Source: Mesorhizobium silamurunense
GTDB lineage: Bacteria; Pseudomonadota; Alphaproteobacteria; Rhizobiales; Rhizobiaceae
Reading direction: 5' to 3'
Assembly: GCF_014843825.1 (NCBI RefSeq)
Contig: NZ_JHQR01000192.1
Location: forward strand, 1 to 48,338
Length of the DNA stretch: 48,338 bases
Shown: positions 8,159 through 16,812 of the stretch, one piece after another
Numbering within the stretch: the stretch's first letter is position 1
Layout of the letters: each line of letters opens with the position of its first letter
The notes under the pieces: model-generated
The model's input: only the letters and a program-made list of their open reading frames with translations
What the model was told of the DNA's origin: nothing
Databases searched by the model: none
Translations under genes and position numbers: made by a program

Positions 8159-8833
8159 CTACTCGTCACCGGGAACGCCGTAGCTCGGCGCATCGGACGG
8201 GTTGAGGGCGCGGATGACGTAGGCATCGAGCTGGGGCTTGTAGATCTCCCACAGCCTCGCCAGTTGCTCGATCGGACAGTCCTCGGTCCAGTCGCAACGC
8301 AGGTCGGCGACGGGCCAGGAGACATCGCGCACCAGCCTCATGCCGGCGGAGCGGACAGGTCCCGCCTCCCCGCCGGCCTCGAGCGCGGCCCGCATCGTGA
8401 CGATCAGCCGGTCGCCGAGATCGCCCTCCGAGGCGAGGAAGGCATCAACCATCGCACGCGGGATGCCGTCGTTTGCCAACAGGTTGCCGCCGCAGGCAAC
8501 GTCCTCGCCGCGCGCCTCGGCCCAGATGCCGAGCGCTTTCGGCCCCGAATGAATTGCGCTGCCGCCGGCCGCATCGACTGCCAGGACCTGCCGGTATTCG
8601 CTGAAGGCGGCCGTGCGCTTCAGGATCGCGACGGCTTCGGCAGCGGAAGCGCCGCGCGCCATCAGCTCCAATGCCCGGGACCCAAGCGTCGGGTCGGTGA
8701 CGTTCTGGCTGGCGACAGCGCCGACGCCGGCCTGCGCATAGGCGCAACGGGCCGCAACGGCAGGAGACGACGAGGACACCGCCACGCCGAACATGCCCGT
8801 GCGCCTGCAGCGCGCGACGATGGAGAAGGTCAT
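8159..8833 (-). CDS. DUF1028 family protein (Ntn-hydrolase-like fold)
   Basis: A 224-residue DUF1028 protein starting MTFSIVARC, with the family blocks GMFGVAVSSSSPAV, VGAVASQNVTDP and GGNLLAN. The family is thought to have an Ntn-hydrolase-like fold and is often encoded with RidA proteins and peptidase or amidase genes; its reaction is not established. The start follows the RidA-like stop by 5 bp, implying translational coupling. In context it may hydrolyse an amide or imine-derived intermediate, but nothing in the sequence proves that. Confidence 0.87.
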   Translation of the reverse strand: MTFSIVARCRRTGMFGVAVSSSSPAVAARCAYAQAGVGAVASQNVTDPTLGSRALELMARGASAAEAVAILKRTAAFSEYRQVLAVDAAGGSAIHSGPKALGIWAEARGEDVACGGNLLANDGIPRAMVDAFLASEGDLGDRLIVTMRAALEAGGEAGPVRSAGMRLVRDVSWPVADLRCDWTEDCPIEQLARLWEIYKPQLDAYVIRALNPSDAPSYGVPGDE

Positions 8834-8838
8834 GGCGC

Positions 8839-9255
8839 TCAGTCCGGAATGACGGCCGTGCCGTCGATCTCGACCAGCCACTCCGGCCGCGCCAAGGCCG
8901 ACACGACCACGCCGGTCGAAACCGGATGGACGCCCTTGATGTATTCGCCCATCGTCCGGTAGACGGCTTCGCGATGGCGGACGTCGGTCAAGTAGACCAC
9001 CACCTTCACCAGATGCTCCATCGTGCCGCCGCATTCCTCGATGAGCTGCCTGATGTTCTGCATGACCTTGTGGGTCTGCTCGACCGGATCGTGACTGTCG
9101 ATGTTCCTGGCGGTGTCGAGATCCTGCGGGCATTGCCCGCGCAGATAGACGGTGCGGCCGCCGCGCGTGACGACCGCCTGGCAGAGATCATTGTCGAGCT
9201 TCTGCTCGGGATAGGTATCCTTGGTGTTGAAGGTGCGAATTCGCGTATGCGCCAT
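8839..9255 (-). CDS. RidA/YjgF family protein
   Basis: A RidA-superfamily protein of 138 residues. RidA proteins are small trimers that hydrolyse reactive enamine/imine intermediates, or act as specific deaminases in catabolic operons. The characteristic central stretch VYLRGQCPQDLDT and the C-terminal pattern VVVSALARPEWLVEIDGTAV are present; the canonical RidA substrate Arg is not placed where it would be in E. coli RidA, so this is probably another subgroup. The start at MAHTRIR is preferred because GGAGACC precedes it; a start 12 bp upstream (9267) is possible. An enamine or imine-producing step in the pathway is suggested. Confidence 0.88.
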   Translation of the reverse strand: MAHTRIRTFNTKDTYPEQKLDNDLCQAVVTRGGRTVYLRGQCPQDLDTARNIDSHDPVEQTHKVMQNIRQLIEECGGTMEHLVKVVVYLTDVRHREAVYRTMGEYIKGVHPVSTGVVVSALARPEWLVEIDGTAVIPD

Positions 9256-9299
9256 CTTGGTCTCCATCAGGTCGGGCTCGCCGCTGTCGTCAGCTTTGA

Positions 9300-10574
9300 T
9301 CAGGCGTCCACGGGCTCGCGCTTCGCGGCGGCATGGTAGGCGATATATTTGCGCTGCGTCGAAATGCGGTCGGCCACGTGTTTGGCGTCATGCCATACGC
9401 CCCAGATGAAGCTCGACCCTCTTCGCGACTGCCAAGGCAGCCCCAGGAAATAGATCCCGGGCTCCGTCGAGACGCCGCGGTGGTGCCTTGGCCGGCCCTT
9501 TTCGTCGAAGGCGTCGACCTTCAACCAGCTGTAATCGACGGCAAAGCCCGTCGCCCAGATGATCGCCGCTATCCCGGCCTCGGCCAGATCGAGCTCGCGG
9601 ATCGGGTTGGTCACGCACTCCGGATCCGGGTCGATCCGGCGAGCGGCGAGCTCTTCCGGGAGGTCGAGACCGTTGCGCGCGACATAGGCATCGGCTTCGT
9701 CCAGCAGTGCCGTCAGGCTGGCGTCGCCGCGGGCAATGTTTTTGGCAAGATCAGGCGCGAAGATCATCACACCGTCCTGATACGACTTGGTCATGCCGAC
9801 CAAGGTAAGCCCCTGCGCGGCCAGCCGGCGGAAATCGATCGTCTCGCCGCCGCGCGCGCCGCTCACCGCGATCGTGACATGCTCCGTGCCGGGTCCTGGG
9901 GTTTCGGCGTCCCATTTGCCGAGGACTCCCAGCCACCAGCAGAAGTCGCGCCCGCGATAGGCCCGCGGCGGGCGGTCGTGCGGGCCGACCGAGAGGTAGA
10001 CGCGCTTGCCGGCGCGCTGGAGCTCGTCGGCAATCTGCACGCCCGAGGACCCCGCTCCGACCACCAGCACAGCGCCTTTTGGCAGCTGCTCAGGGTTTCG
10101 GTAGGCGCTGGAATGGATTTGCAGGATGCCCGCATCCGCGGGAACGACGGGCGGAATGACGGGCACCTGGAAAGGTCCGGTCGCGGCGACGACGCTGTTG
10201 GCTTCGATCACGCCGGCCGACGTCTCGACGCGGAATCCGGGCCGGCCGACATTTCTTTGTACGAGCTTGACCTCCACGCCGCAGCGGATCGGTGCATTGA
10301 TCTGCTTTGCGTAGGCGACGAAATAGTCGGCGACCTCCTCCTTGGAGGGAAAGCCGTCGCGACCCGTAACAGGAAACTCCATGCCCGGGAACCGGTCATG
10401 CCAGGCCGGGCCATTGGCAACCAGGGAATCCCACCGTTGCGAGCGCCAGCGCTCGGCAATCCGGTCGCGTTCGAGAACGAGATGGGGCACCCCGCATTTG
10501 GCGAGGTGCTCGCTCATAGCCACCCCCGCCTGGCCGCCGCCAACGACAAGCGTGTCTATCGTCTCAACCGACAT
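9300..10574 (-). CDS. FAD-dependent monooxygenase, FMO/BVMO type
   Basis: A 424-residue class B-like flavoprotein. FAD motif VVGGGQAGVAM at the N-terminus, NADPH motif VVGAGSSGVQIADEL in the middle, and the ATG motif as WATGF near the C-terminus. Such enzymes hydroxylate amines or sulfides or carry out Baeyer-Villiger reactions; the plant YUCCA enzymes and bacterial indole or heterocycle oxygenases have the same layout. The start (MSVETIDT) has AAAGGGAC upstream. It is the first gene of the five-gene run ending with LysR and reads away from the GMC oxidoreductase across a 390-bp gap. It differs clearly from the Tmm at 39776, so it is not a second TMA monooxygenase copy. Confidence 0.85.
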   Translation of the reverse strand: MSVETIDTLVVGGGQAGVAMSEHLAKCGVPHLVLERDRIAERWRSQRWDSLVANGPAWHDRFPGMEFPVTGRDGFPSKEEVADYFVAYAKQINAPIRCGVEVKLVQRNVGRPGFRVETSAGVIEANSVVAATGPFQVPVIPPVVPADAGILQIHSSAYRNPEQLPKGAVLVVGAGSSGVQIADELQRAGKRVYLSVGPHDRPPRAYRGRDFCWWLGVLGKWDAETPGPGTEHVTIAVSGARGGETIDFRRLAAQGLTLVGMTKSYQDGVMIFAPDLAKNIARGDASLTALLDEADAYVARNGLDLPEELAARRIDPDPECVTNPIRELDLAEAGIAAIIWATGFAVDYSWLKVDAFDEKGRPRHHRGVSTEPGIYFLGLPWQSRRGSSFIWGVWHDAKHVADRISTQRKYIAYHAAAKREPVDA

Positions 10575-10964
10575 GCTCAGTCCCTTTTCTGACCATCCGG
10601 CGGCTTTCGCCGCGCGGCATGACAACCGATCCCGGGCAGGTGGTGGATGCAGCCAGGAGCGACCCATTTCGCCGTGTCCCGGACAAGCCGTTGCGCCATC
10701 CGACCGCCTCTCTACTGGCGCTCACAAGTAGCAGCACGTGCCGGTGGGCGCCCATAACGAATCTCCGAAGTCACGCGTAACCATTTCCGAATTTCTCGCA
10801 CCGATAGAAGCACCTAGAGTTCCAGCGATCGGATCGGGGCCGCCGCATGAGGCGGCGGTGAAGCGGACACATGTCGGCACGGAACTGGTTCCGGAACAGG
10901 GATGCGCTTGCACGGCGACCCGTTCCGCCCTGCCTCGAGCGCCGGCATTCTCGAGGGGCTGGGC
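10575..10964. promoter_or_regulatory. Divergent intergenic region, FMO / GMC oxidoreductase
   Basis: About 390 bp with no convincing gene between two divergent catabolic genes, so promoters for both should lie here. Two overlapping palindromes occur on the GMC side: GGAAC-TG-GTTCC (10881-10892) and the perfect GTTCCGGAAC (10888-10897). They could be regulator sites, perhaps for the LysR protein, but this is only pattern reading. Confidence 0.4.
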
Positions 10965-12584
10965 ATGAAGCCAGAAAGCTATGACTACATCGTCGTCGGC
11001 GCTGGTTCGGCCGGCTGCGTGGTGGCCAATCGGCTAAGCGCCGATCCGTCGGTCAGAGTGTGCCTGATCGAGGCTGGCGGCAGCGACAACAGCCTGCGGG
11101 TCAAGGTGCCGGCAGGCATCCTGTCGCTCTATGGCAACCCGAACTACGACTATTGCTTTGTCGGCGTGCCGCAGCCCCATCTCAACAACCGCAGCATTCC
11201 GGTCAACCGCGGCAAGGCGCTGGGCGGATCGAGCTCGATCAACTCGATGGTCTATATTCGCGGCGCCGCCGAAGACTACGACGAGTGGGCCGGGCTCGGC
11301 TGCGCCGGCTGGGCCTACAGCGACGTGCTGCCCGTGTTCAGAAAGCTGGAGCGCAATCTGATCGGCCAGGACCCGCGCTACCACGGCACCGACGGCGAGC
11401 TGCTGGTCGACAATCCGCGCGATCCGAACGTGCTCTCCGCCATGTTCGTCAGGGCCGGGACAAGCGCCGGCCTGCCCGCCAATACGGACTTCAACGCCGA
11501 AAGCCAGTTCGGCGTCGGGATCTACAACGTCACGCAGAACCGGGGCCAGCGCTTCAGCAGCTTCAGCGCCTTCATGCGTCCCGTGCTCGATCGCAAGAAC
11601 CTGACGCTGCTCAGCGAATGCGAGGTGATCGACCTTGTCATTGCCGAAGGACGTGCGGCGGGAATGCGCGTGCGGCATGAGCGCCAGCAAAAGCTGCTCG
11701 CCGCAAACCGCGAAATCGTGCTTTCGGCCGGCGCCATCAACTCGCCCAAGATCCTGATGGCCTCCGGCATCGGACCGGCAGCCGAGCTCAAGCAGATCGG
11801 CATCACGCCGGTTTTCGACTTGCCGGGCGTCGGCAAGAACCTGCAAGACCATGTCGACGGCATGATCACCGTGCGCTCCAGGAGCACCAGGACGCTCGGC
11901 CTGTCGCTTGCCAACCTGCCTCGTATCGCCGCCGCCCCCTTCCAGTATTTCGCGCGCCGCAAGGGCATGCTCACCACCAACTATGTCGAGGCCGGCGGTT
12001 TTGCGAAGACCAGGCACGCGAACGGCCTTCCCGACATTCAGTTCCACTTCGTGCCGGGCTATCGCAGCCATCGCGGCAAGCTGATCGAATATGGCCATGG
12101 CTACGCCGTTCACACCTGCGTGCTCCGACCGAAGAGCGTGGGGGAGATCATGCTGTCACGGGACAGTTCCCGCCGCGACGTCCTCATCGACCATCGCTTC
12201 TTTGCAAATGAAGACGATGCAATGGTGCTTGTCGAAGGTATCAAGATCGCACGCAAGATCCTTGCCGCATCCGAGTTCGACGAGGTTCGAGGCAAGGAGA
12301 TGCTGCCGGGCAAGGGTGTCCGCAGCGACGACGAGATCCTCGCCTATCTGCGCGCCGAAGCGCTGACGGTCTATCATCCGGTCGGAACCTGCAAGATGGG
12401 AACGGACGCAATGGCGGTCGTCGATCCGGCGACGCTGAAGGTGCGCGGCGTGGAGGGGCTCCGGGTCGCGGATGCCTCGGTCATGCCGAAGCTGATCGGC
12501 GGCAACACGAACGCGCCCAGCATGATGATCGGGCAGAAGGCTTCGGAGATGATCCTTGGCTCGGCGCGCTATGGCGACAAGTAA
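10965..12584 (+). CDS. GMC family oxidoreductase (alcohol/choline dehydrogenase-like)
   Basis: A 539-residue FAD-dependent glucose-methanol-choline oxidoreductase. It carries the dinucleotide motif VVGAGSAGCVVANRL, the FAD-covering GKALGGSSSINSMVYIRG, the second GMC signature GAINSPKILMASGIGP, and the active-site His and Asn in VYHPVGTCKMG and GGNTNAPSMM. GMC enzymes oxidise a primary alcohol to an aldehyde, so the PuuC-like dehydrogenase is a natural partner. The choice of MKPESYDY as start rests on GAGGGGC just upstream and on homology. No betaine-aldehyde dehydrogenase of the BetB type is next to it, so BetA is not assumed. Confidence 0.88.
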   Translation: MKPESYDYIVVGAGSAGCVVANRLSADPSVRVCLIEAGGSDNSLRVKVPAGILSLYGNPNYDYCFVGVPQPHLNNRSIPVNRGKALGGSSSINSMVYIRGAAEDYDEWAGLGCAGWAYSDVLPVFRKLERNLIGQDPRYHGTDGELLVDNPRDPNVLSAMFVRAGTSAGLPANTDFNAESQFGVGIYNVTQNRGQRFSSFSAFMRPVLDRKNLTLLSECEVIDLVIAEGRAAGMRVRHERQQKLLAANREIVLSAGAINSPKILMASGIGPAAELKQIGITPVFDLPGVGKNLQDHVDGMITVRSRSTRTLGLSLANLPRIAAAPFQYFARRKGMLTTNYVEAGGFAKTRHANGLPDIQFHFVPGYRSHRGKLIEYGHGYAVHTCVLRPKSVGEIMLSRDSSRRDVLIDHRFFANEDDAMVLVEGIKIARKILAASEFDEVRGKEMLPGKGVRSDDEILAYLRAEALTVYHPVGTCKMGTDAMAVVDPATLKVRGVEGLRVADASVMPKLIGGNTNAPSMMIGQKASEMILGSARYGDK

Positions 12585-12610
12585 AGATCGCTCCCGCCTT
12601 TCGAGATTGA

Positions 12611-12642
12611 GGCAGTTCAGCATTTGGTATCGCTGAATTGCC
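12611..12642. terminator. Hairpin between convergent genes
   Basis: An inverted repeat with 11-bp arms (GGCAGTTCAGC and GCTGAATTGCC, one mismatch) and a 10-nt loop in the 72-bp gap between the GMC gene and the convergent ABC ATPase gene. It lacks a long T-run on either side, so it may be a weak bidirectional terminator. Confidence 0.5.
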
Positions 12643-12656
12643 CCGACTATCTGTTC

Positions 12657-13493
12657 TTAGTGATCCTCGTCGATCTCGTCGTGCAAAAGGCCGAGGATGC
12701 GGCGCTTGAGCGCGATGAAATCAGGCTCGAGGATCACGTCCATCGAGCGCGGGCGGGGAATGTCCACCTCGATCTCGGCCTTGATCTTGCCGGGCCTGGC
12801 CGTCATCACCAGGACGCGATCGCCCAGGACGAGCGCCTCGTCGATGTCGTGGGTGACGAAGAGCACCGTCTTCTGCTGCCGCTCCCAGACGCGCAAGAGC
12901 AGCTTCTGCATGGTGCCGCGCGTCTGACTGTCGAGGGCGCCGAAAGGCTCGTCCATCAACAGGACGGCCGGGTCGTTGGCGAGGGCGCGCGCGATCGCCA
13001 CGCGCTGCTTCATGCCGCCCGAGAGCTGGGCGGGGTAATGGTCGGCAAAGGGCGTGAGGCCGACCTCGTTGAGATACTGGTTGACGATCTGCCTGCGCCG
13101 CTCCGCGGGCAGACCCTTGCGCTTCGGTCCATACTCGATGTTGGCGCGCACCGTCAGCCAGGGAAACAAGGTGTAGCTCTGGAACACCATGCCCCTGTCG
13201 GGGCCGGGTTCGATCACTTCCCGGCCATCGACCTTGATGCTGCCAGAGGTCGCGTCGTTGAGGCCGGCGGCGAGGTAGAGCAGGCTGGATTTGCCGCATC
13301 CCGAAGGGCCGACGATGACGCAGAATTCGTTCCTGGCCACCTTCAGCGACACATCGTCCAGCGCCAGCACGCCGTTGGCGTCGCCGTAACGCAATGTCAC
13401 GTCTTCGATGGCCATCGTGGTGCCGGCCGAACGCGGATCGCCGCTTGCATAGGCCGCGCCGGCCAGGTTGTTCGCCTTGATGGATTCGGTCAT
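12657..13493 (-). CDS. ABC importer ATPase, TauB/SsuB/NrtD type
   Basis: A 278-residue ABC ATPase: Walker [11 protein letters not shown]-loop [11 protein letters not shown], signature [15 protein letters not shown], Walker [13 protein letters not shown], and switch His in FVTHDIDEA. The sequence groups with ATPases of taurine, alkanesulfonate, nitrate and NMT1/thiamine-precursor importers. The open frame continues a long way upstream, but that part is antisense to the permease gene; a start at MTESIK (or 57 bp upstream at 13550, overlapping the permease stop) is realistic. Last gene of the binding protein-permease-ATPase operon. Confidence 0.9.
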   Translation of the reverse strand: MTESIKANNLAGAAYASGDPRSAGTTMAIEDVTLRYGDANGVLALDDVSLKVARNEFCVIVGPSGCGKSSLLYLAAGLNDATSGSIKVDGREVIEPGPDRGMVFQSYTLFPWLTVRANIEYGPKRKGLPAERRRQIVNQYLNEVGLTPFADHYPAQLSGGMKQRVAIARALANDPAVLLMDEPFGALDSQTRGTMQKLLLRVWERQQKTVLFVTHDIDEALVLGDRVLVMTARPGKIKAEIEVDIPRPRSMDVILEPDFIALKRRILGLLHDEIDEDH

Positions 13494-13537
13494 TGCTACC
13501 CTTGATCCGACTGCGGTTTGCGAGGATGCCTTCAAAA

Positions 13538-14341
13538 TCAAGGTGCCCATGGCGCGACCCTTGCCCGGATGATGCGGAATGCCGTGTCGGTGATGAGGCC
13601 CAGAAGCCCGATCGCGGCGATCGCCATGAAGATCACATCGACCTGGAAGCCGCGCATCGCCTTCAGGCTGATGTAGCCAAGCCCGCTTGATGCTGCGACG
13701 AGTTCCGCCACCACCAGATAGGTCCAGGCCCAGCCCATGGTGACGCGTAGCGTATCGAGGATCGCGGGAAGAGCGGCCGGGAAAATCACGTGCCACACCG
13801 CTTCGCTGCGCTTGGTGCCCAGAGTGTAGGAGGCGTTGACCAGGTCCCTGGATACGCTGCGCGCGCAATCGGAAATCATCACGAGCTGCTGGAAGAAGGT
13901 GCCGAAGAAGATGACCGCTATGCGCTGCTCGATGCCGATGCCGATCCAAAGGATGAACAGGGGCACGAAGGAGGTCACCGGCAGATAGCGGATGAAATTG
14001 ACCAGCGGCTCCAGCGGCGCCTGGACAGCCCGGTAAGTGCCCATCCACAGCCCCAGCGGCACCGCGATCAGCGAGGATACGATGAAGCCCAGAAGCACCA
14101 CCTTGGCGCTGGTCAAGGTATGGTAGAAAAGGCTGCCGTCCAGAGACATGCGATAGGTCGTCTGCAGCACCGTTCCGGGCGTCGGCAGGAACATGTTCGG
14201 CACGACGCGGCCATAGGACAGTAAAGCCCAGCCGCCGATCACGACCACCCACATCGCCAGCGCCAGCGTTGTTGCGGTGCCGGCGGGAATGTTGGCGAAT
14301 GGGGTCGTCAGGCGTGTCCACGCCGTCCGCCTCTGTGCCAT
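13538..14341 (-). CDS. ABC importer permease, TauC/SsuC type
   Basis: A 267-residue integral membrane permease with about six hydrophobic helices, beginning with LALAMWVVVIGGWALL. The ATPase-coupling loop is in the usual place, around ASYTLGTKRSEAVWHVIFPAALPAIL (EAA-type loop with its Gly). It is of the BPD_transp_1 family used by sulfonate, nitrate and NMT1-type importers. It follows the binding-protein gene after 94 bp that hold a strong stem-loop. Confidence 0.9.
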   Translation of the reverse strand: MAQRRTAWTRLTTPFANIPAGTATTLALAMWVVVIGGWALLSYGRVVPNMFLPTPGTVLQTTYRMSLDGSLFYHTLTSAKVVLLGFIVSSLIAVPLGLWMGTYRAVQAPLEPLVNFIRYLPVTSFVPLFILWIGIGIEQRIAVIFFGTFFQQLVMISDCARSVSRDLVNASYTLGTKRSEAVWHVIFPAALPAILDTLRVTMGWAWTYLVVAELVAASSGLGYISLKAMRGFQVDVIFMAIAAIGLLGLITDTAFRIIRARVAPWAP

Positions 14342-14394
14342 AAGATGGCCTCCGTTGATCTTCTGAAGCGCGAAACTCTGGTCTTTCGAGAAAC

Positions 14395-14420
14395 GGGGTC
14401 GGCCCGGGCGGGCCGACCCC
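14395..14420 (-). terminator. Strong stem-loop after the binding-protein gene
   Basis: A perfect 11-bp stem (14395-14405 with 14410-14420, GGGGTCGGCCC arms) closed by a 4-nt loop, directly downstream of the binding-protein stop and before the permease. There is only a short T-run after it on the minus strand. Such elements protect the 3' end of the binding-protein mRNA and let it outnumber the membrane subunits; partial termination is also possible. Confidence 0.65.
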
Positions 14421-14435
14421 GGCGGTCTCGAAGGC

Positions 14436-15419
14436 TCACTCGTCCTTGATGAAATCGGTGTCGAGGATGGTTTTCGCGTCGATCGTCATCTTGAGCTTGC
14501 CGGCCTTGCCCCAGATGTCCTGCGCGAAGTTCACCAGATCGGACGCCTCGCTCTTTTCCGGAGTGCCGAAGAATTCCAGGTTGCGGGCATGGTCGTAATA
14601 GCGCACGCCCTTGGCGCCGGCGGCGAAATCCTCGGGCTTTTCGAGATAGCCGCCAATGCCCTTGGCCATGATCTCATAAGCCTTTTCCGGGTTGGCCTTG
14701 ATGTACTCGACCGCCTTGTAATAGCCCTTGACCAGGGCCTTCACGTCCTCGGGATGCTTTTCAATCAGATCGCATTTGAGGGCGATCACATCGACGATCA
14801 GGCCGGGGGTCGTCGTGGAATCGATCAGCACCTTTCCCTTTCCGCCCTTGCGGACCTCGGTGAGGTGCGGCTCCCAGGTCACGGCGGCGGGAACCTGACC
14901 GGCGATGAAGGCGGTCGCCGCGTCATCGGCGGTCATGTTGGTGATGGTGACGTCGTCCTCGGTCATGCCCTCCTTCTTCAGGAGCACGTTGAACCAGAAC
15001 TCCGAAATCGAGCCCTCGTTCAAGGCCACCTGCTGGCCCTTCAGATCCTTCAGCGATTTGGCGTCGGCCTGCGTGACGACGCCGTCGCCGCCGTGGCTGT
15101 CGTCGATCGCCAGGACGTATTTGAAGCAAAGCTCGTCCGAGCGATATTTCATCAGTTCGTCGACCGTCGAGGCGGCGCCGTCGAGGTCGCCGCCAGCGAC
15201 TGCCGCCATGTAAAGCGCTGATTCCTCGATGATCTTCAGGTCCACATCGACGCCGGCTTCCTTGAAGTAGCCGAGGTCTCGGGCAAGAAACAGCGGCCCG
15301 TAGCCCACCCAGGTGGTCATGCCGAGACGAATGGCGCCGGCGTCAGCGGGAGCGGAAAGCCCCAGGCTAAGCAGGCCCGCGCCGACCGCGGTCATCAGGC
15401 GATTTCGGTATGTCTTCAT
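14436..15419 (-). CDS. ABC substrate-binding protein, NMT1/TauA type
   Basis: A 327-residue periplasmic binding protein. The Sec signal peptide is obvious (MKTYRNRLMTAVG, hydrophobic core, likely cut after ADA near residue 28). The mature part begins IRLGMTTWVGYGPLFLARDLG, typical of NMT1/THI5-like and aliphatic sulfonate/nitrate binders, and FIAGQVPAAVTWEP is the family's inner strand motif. The ligand could be a sulfonate, pyrimidine-like compound or a zwitterionic betaine; sequence alone does not tell. First gene of the importer operon, which lies beside the catabolic block and may bring in its substrate. Confidence 0.9.
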   Translation of the reverse strand: MKTYRNRLMTAVGAGLLSLGLSAPADAGAIRLGMTTWVGYGPLFLARDLGYFKEAGVDVDLKIIEESALYMAAVAGGDLDGAASTVDELMKYRSDELCFKYVLAIDDSHGGDGVVTQADAKSLKDLKGQQVALNEGSISEFWFNVLLKKEGMTEDDVTITNMTADDAATAFIAGQVPAAVTWEPHLTEVRKGGKGKVLIDSTTTPGLIVDVIALKCDLIEKHPEDVKALVKGYYKAVEYIKANPEKAYEIMAKGIGGYLEKPEDFAAGAKGVRYYDHARNLEFFGTPEKSEASDLVNFAQDIWGKAGKLKMTIDAKTILDTDFIKDE

Positions 15420-15848
15420 TGTCGTGGTTCCCCTATGGCAGTTGCCGGCACCGGCCTCATTCAAGTGGCGTATGCCAAGCTGTGTTTCGGCAGCCGCTCT
15501 CTTGTTATGCGTCGCCTCCCAGGCGGGCCTAGCGTGTTCTAGGCTCAGCAAGAGAGCATCCGGGCCGGATCGCAAAAAGAAGTCTTTTTCTGTCCTTTGC
15601 TTCGTCGAAACCGAAGCAGAGGCTGGCAAGCGAGGCAGGGAAACCTCTCAAGCACTCAAGGTCGCCGCCCTCGCCTTGCCCGCGATCGGGGCTCCCCGCA
15701 TTGCAACGGCGACTCGGCAATCGGATTGGCGGCTTAGACCAGGGGCAGGTAGCAGCGAGCTGTCCGTTGCTGCGGCTAGAAAAGGGCTTCTTGCCGATCG
15801 GTTCCACCTTCGGCTCATTGATCCGGCGGAACTGGACCGGGTCCATGC
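15420..15848. other. Non-coding stretch upstream of the importer operon
   Basis: About 430 bp without a recognisable gene. It should contain the promoter of the importer operon near its left end. Open frames here on both strands are short, have no ribosome site and show no family resemblance. Confidence 0.4.
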
Positions 15849-16060
15849 CGAGCCTGTTTCACCGCCCAAGGCTCCCCTGCCGTCGAGGCCAAGGCGCAAG
15901 CAATCAGCTGGGTGGCGCAGCTCATCGGCCGCCAGGCGACGCTGCTCGCCTATGTCGACGTCTTCCGCTACTCGGCGATCGCCACGGCGTTGCTGGTGCC
16001 GCTGGCGCTTCTGTTGCGGTCGCCCAAGCCGTCCCGGCCGGCGAATAGCACGCTCCTGAG
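15849..16060 (+). pseudogene. C-terminal remnant of a DHA2 (EmrB-type) efflux permease
   Basis: In one frame the translation AQLIGRQATLLAYVDVFRY, followed by a hydrophobic helix and PLALLLRSPKPSRP, looks like the last transmembrane segment and tail of EmrB-type 14-helix MFS drug transporters. The rest of the gene (about 450 residues) is absent; upstream sequence in this frame gives no further helices. It is therefore a fossil. It sits just upstream of the PPC/DUF296 gene. Confidence 0.5.
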
Positions 16061-16116
16061 GGAACATGCGTGGCAGGTTGCGAGTTGCACCCAAGGCAAT
16101 GACCGGTGCGAACGAC

Positions 16117-16560
16117 ATGAAATCGAAGCTGGTCTCAGAAACTTCCGGACAAAGAACCTTCGTGGTCGTGCTGGACCCAGGCGAGGAAGCGGTCGCCGCG
16201 TTGACGAATTTTGCCGGGCAGAAAGGGATCAGCGGCGCTTCGTTGACGGCAATCGGCGCATTCGAGAAGGCGACAGTCGGCTGGTTCGACATCAAGTCGA
16301 AATCCTACCGCAAGATACCTGTCGACGAGCAGTGCGAAGTGCTGAGCGCTATCGGGGACATCGCCGTCGACGACAATGGCAAGCAAAGTCTGCACATTCA
16401 TGCGGTGCTCGGCCTGAGCGACGGAAGGACACGCGGCGGACATCTGCTGGAAGGCACTGTACAGCCCACACTCGAAATCACGGTTGTGGAGTCACCTGGC
16501 CATCTGCGCCGCACCAAGCGCCCTAGGCTCGGCATCGCCTTGATCGACCTGGATGCCTGA
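16117..16560 (+). CDS. PPC/DUF296 domain protein
   Basis: A 147-residue protein that is almost wholly one PPC (DUF296) domain, the fold first seen in plant AT-hook proteins and also found as stand-alone bacterial trimers. Typical stretches are YRKIPVDEQCEVLSAIGDIA, LHIHAVLGLSDG and GGHLLEGTVQPTLEITVVE; the conserved His residues of the putative metal site (HIHAVLG, GGHLLEG) are kept. Its biochemical role in bacteria is unclear; metal-dependent catalysis or DNA binding have been proposed. Start at MKSKLV chosen by homology; an ATG 18 bp upstream is possible. Confidence 0.82.
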   Translation: MKSKLVSETSGQRTFVVVLDPGEEAVAALTNFAGQKGISGASLTAIGAFEKATVGWFDIKSKSYRKIPVDEQCEVLSAIGDIAVDDNGKQSLHIHAVLGLSDGRTRGGHLLEGTVQPTLEITVVESPGHLRRTKRPRLGIALIDLDA

Positions 16561-16812
16561 GCACTGACGACCCAGCTGCGCCCTTTCGAGTTCTGCCAGG
16601 CGCTGACGCGCCTCGATCCGAATTTCGTGGTCTTCTGCACGTCCGGCACCTCGAAGCGAGAGGTCTGCGGGTTACGCCATACTCCATTCCAACCGGCAAT
16701 TGCGCCGGCTATTATCCCGAGCTCAACTCTTTGATATCGCTCTGGCATCGCGCCCGTAACGCGCACATGCTGGCGGCGAAATCGGTGCCCGTGAGGGATC
16801 GTCGCATAACGT

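Noticed and set aside
9300..10574. A second trimethylamine monooxygenase
   Set aside because: It is an FMO-like flavoprotein, but lacks the Tmm-type FxGxxxHxxxF block and the Tmm C-terminus seen in the gene at 39776.
10965..12584. Choline dehydrogenase betA
   Set aside because: GMC motifs alone do not fix the substrate, and betB, betI or choline transporter genes are not adjacent.
12657..14321. One open frame of 554 codons on the minus strand
   Set aside because: Its first half is an out-of-frame shadow of the permease gene (basic, repetitive composition, no family). Only the last 278 codons are the ABC ATPase.
15648..16295. Minus-strand frame of 215 codons
   Set aside because: Antisense to the efflux remnant and the PPC gene, no ribosome site and no family resemblance.
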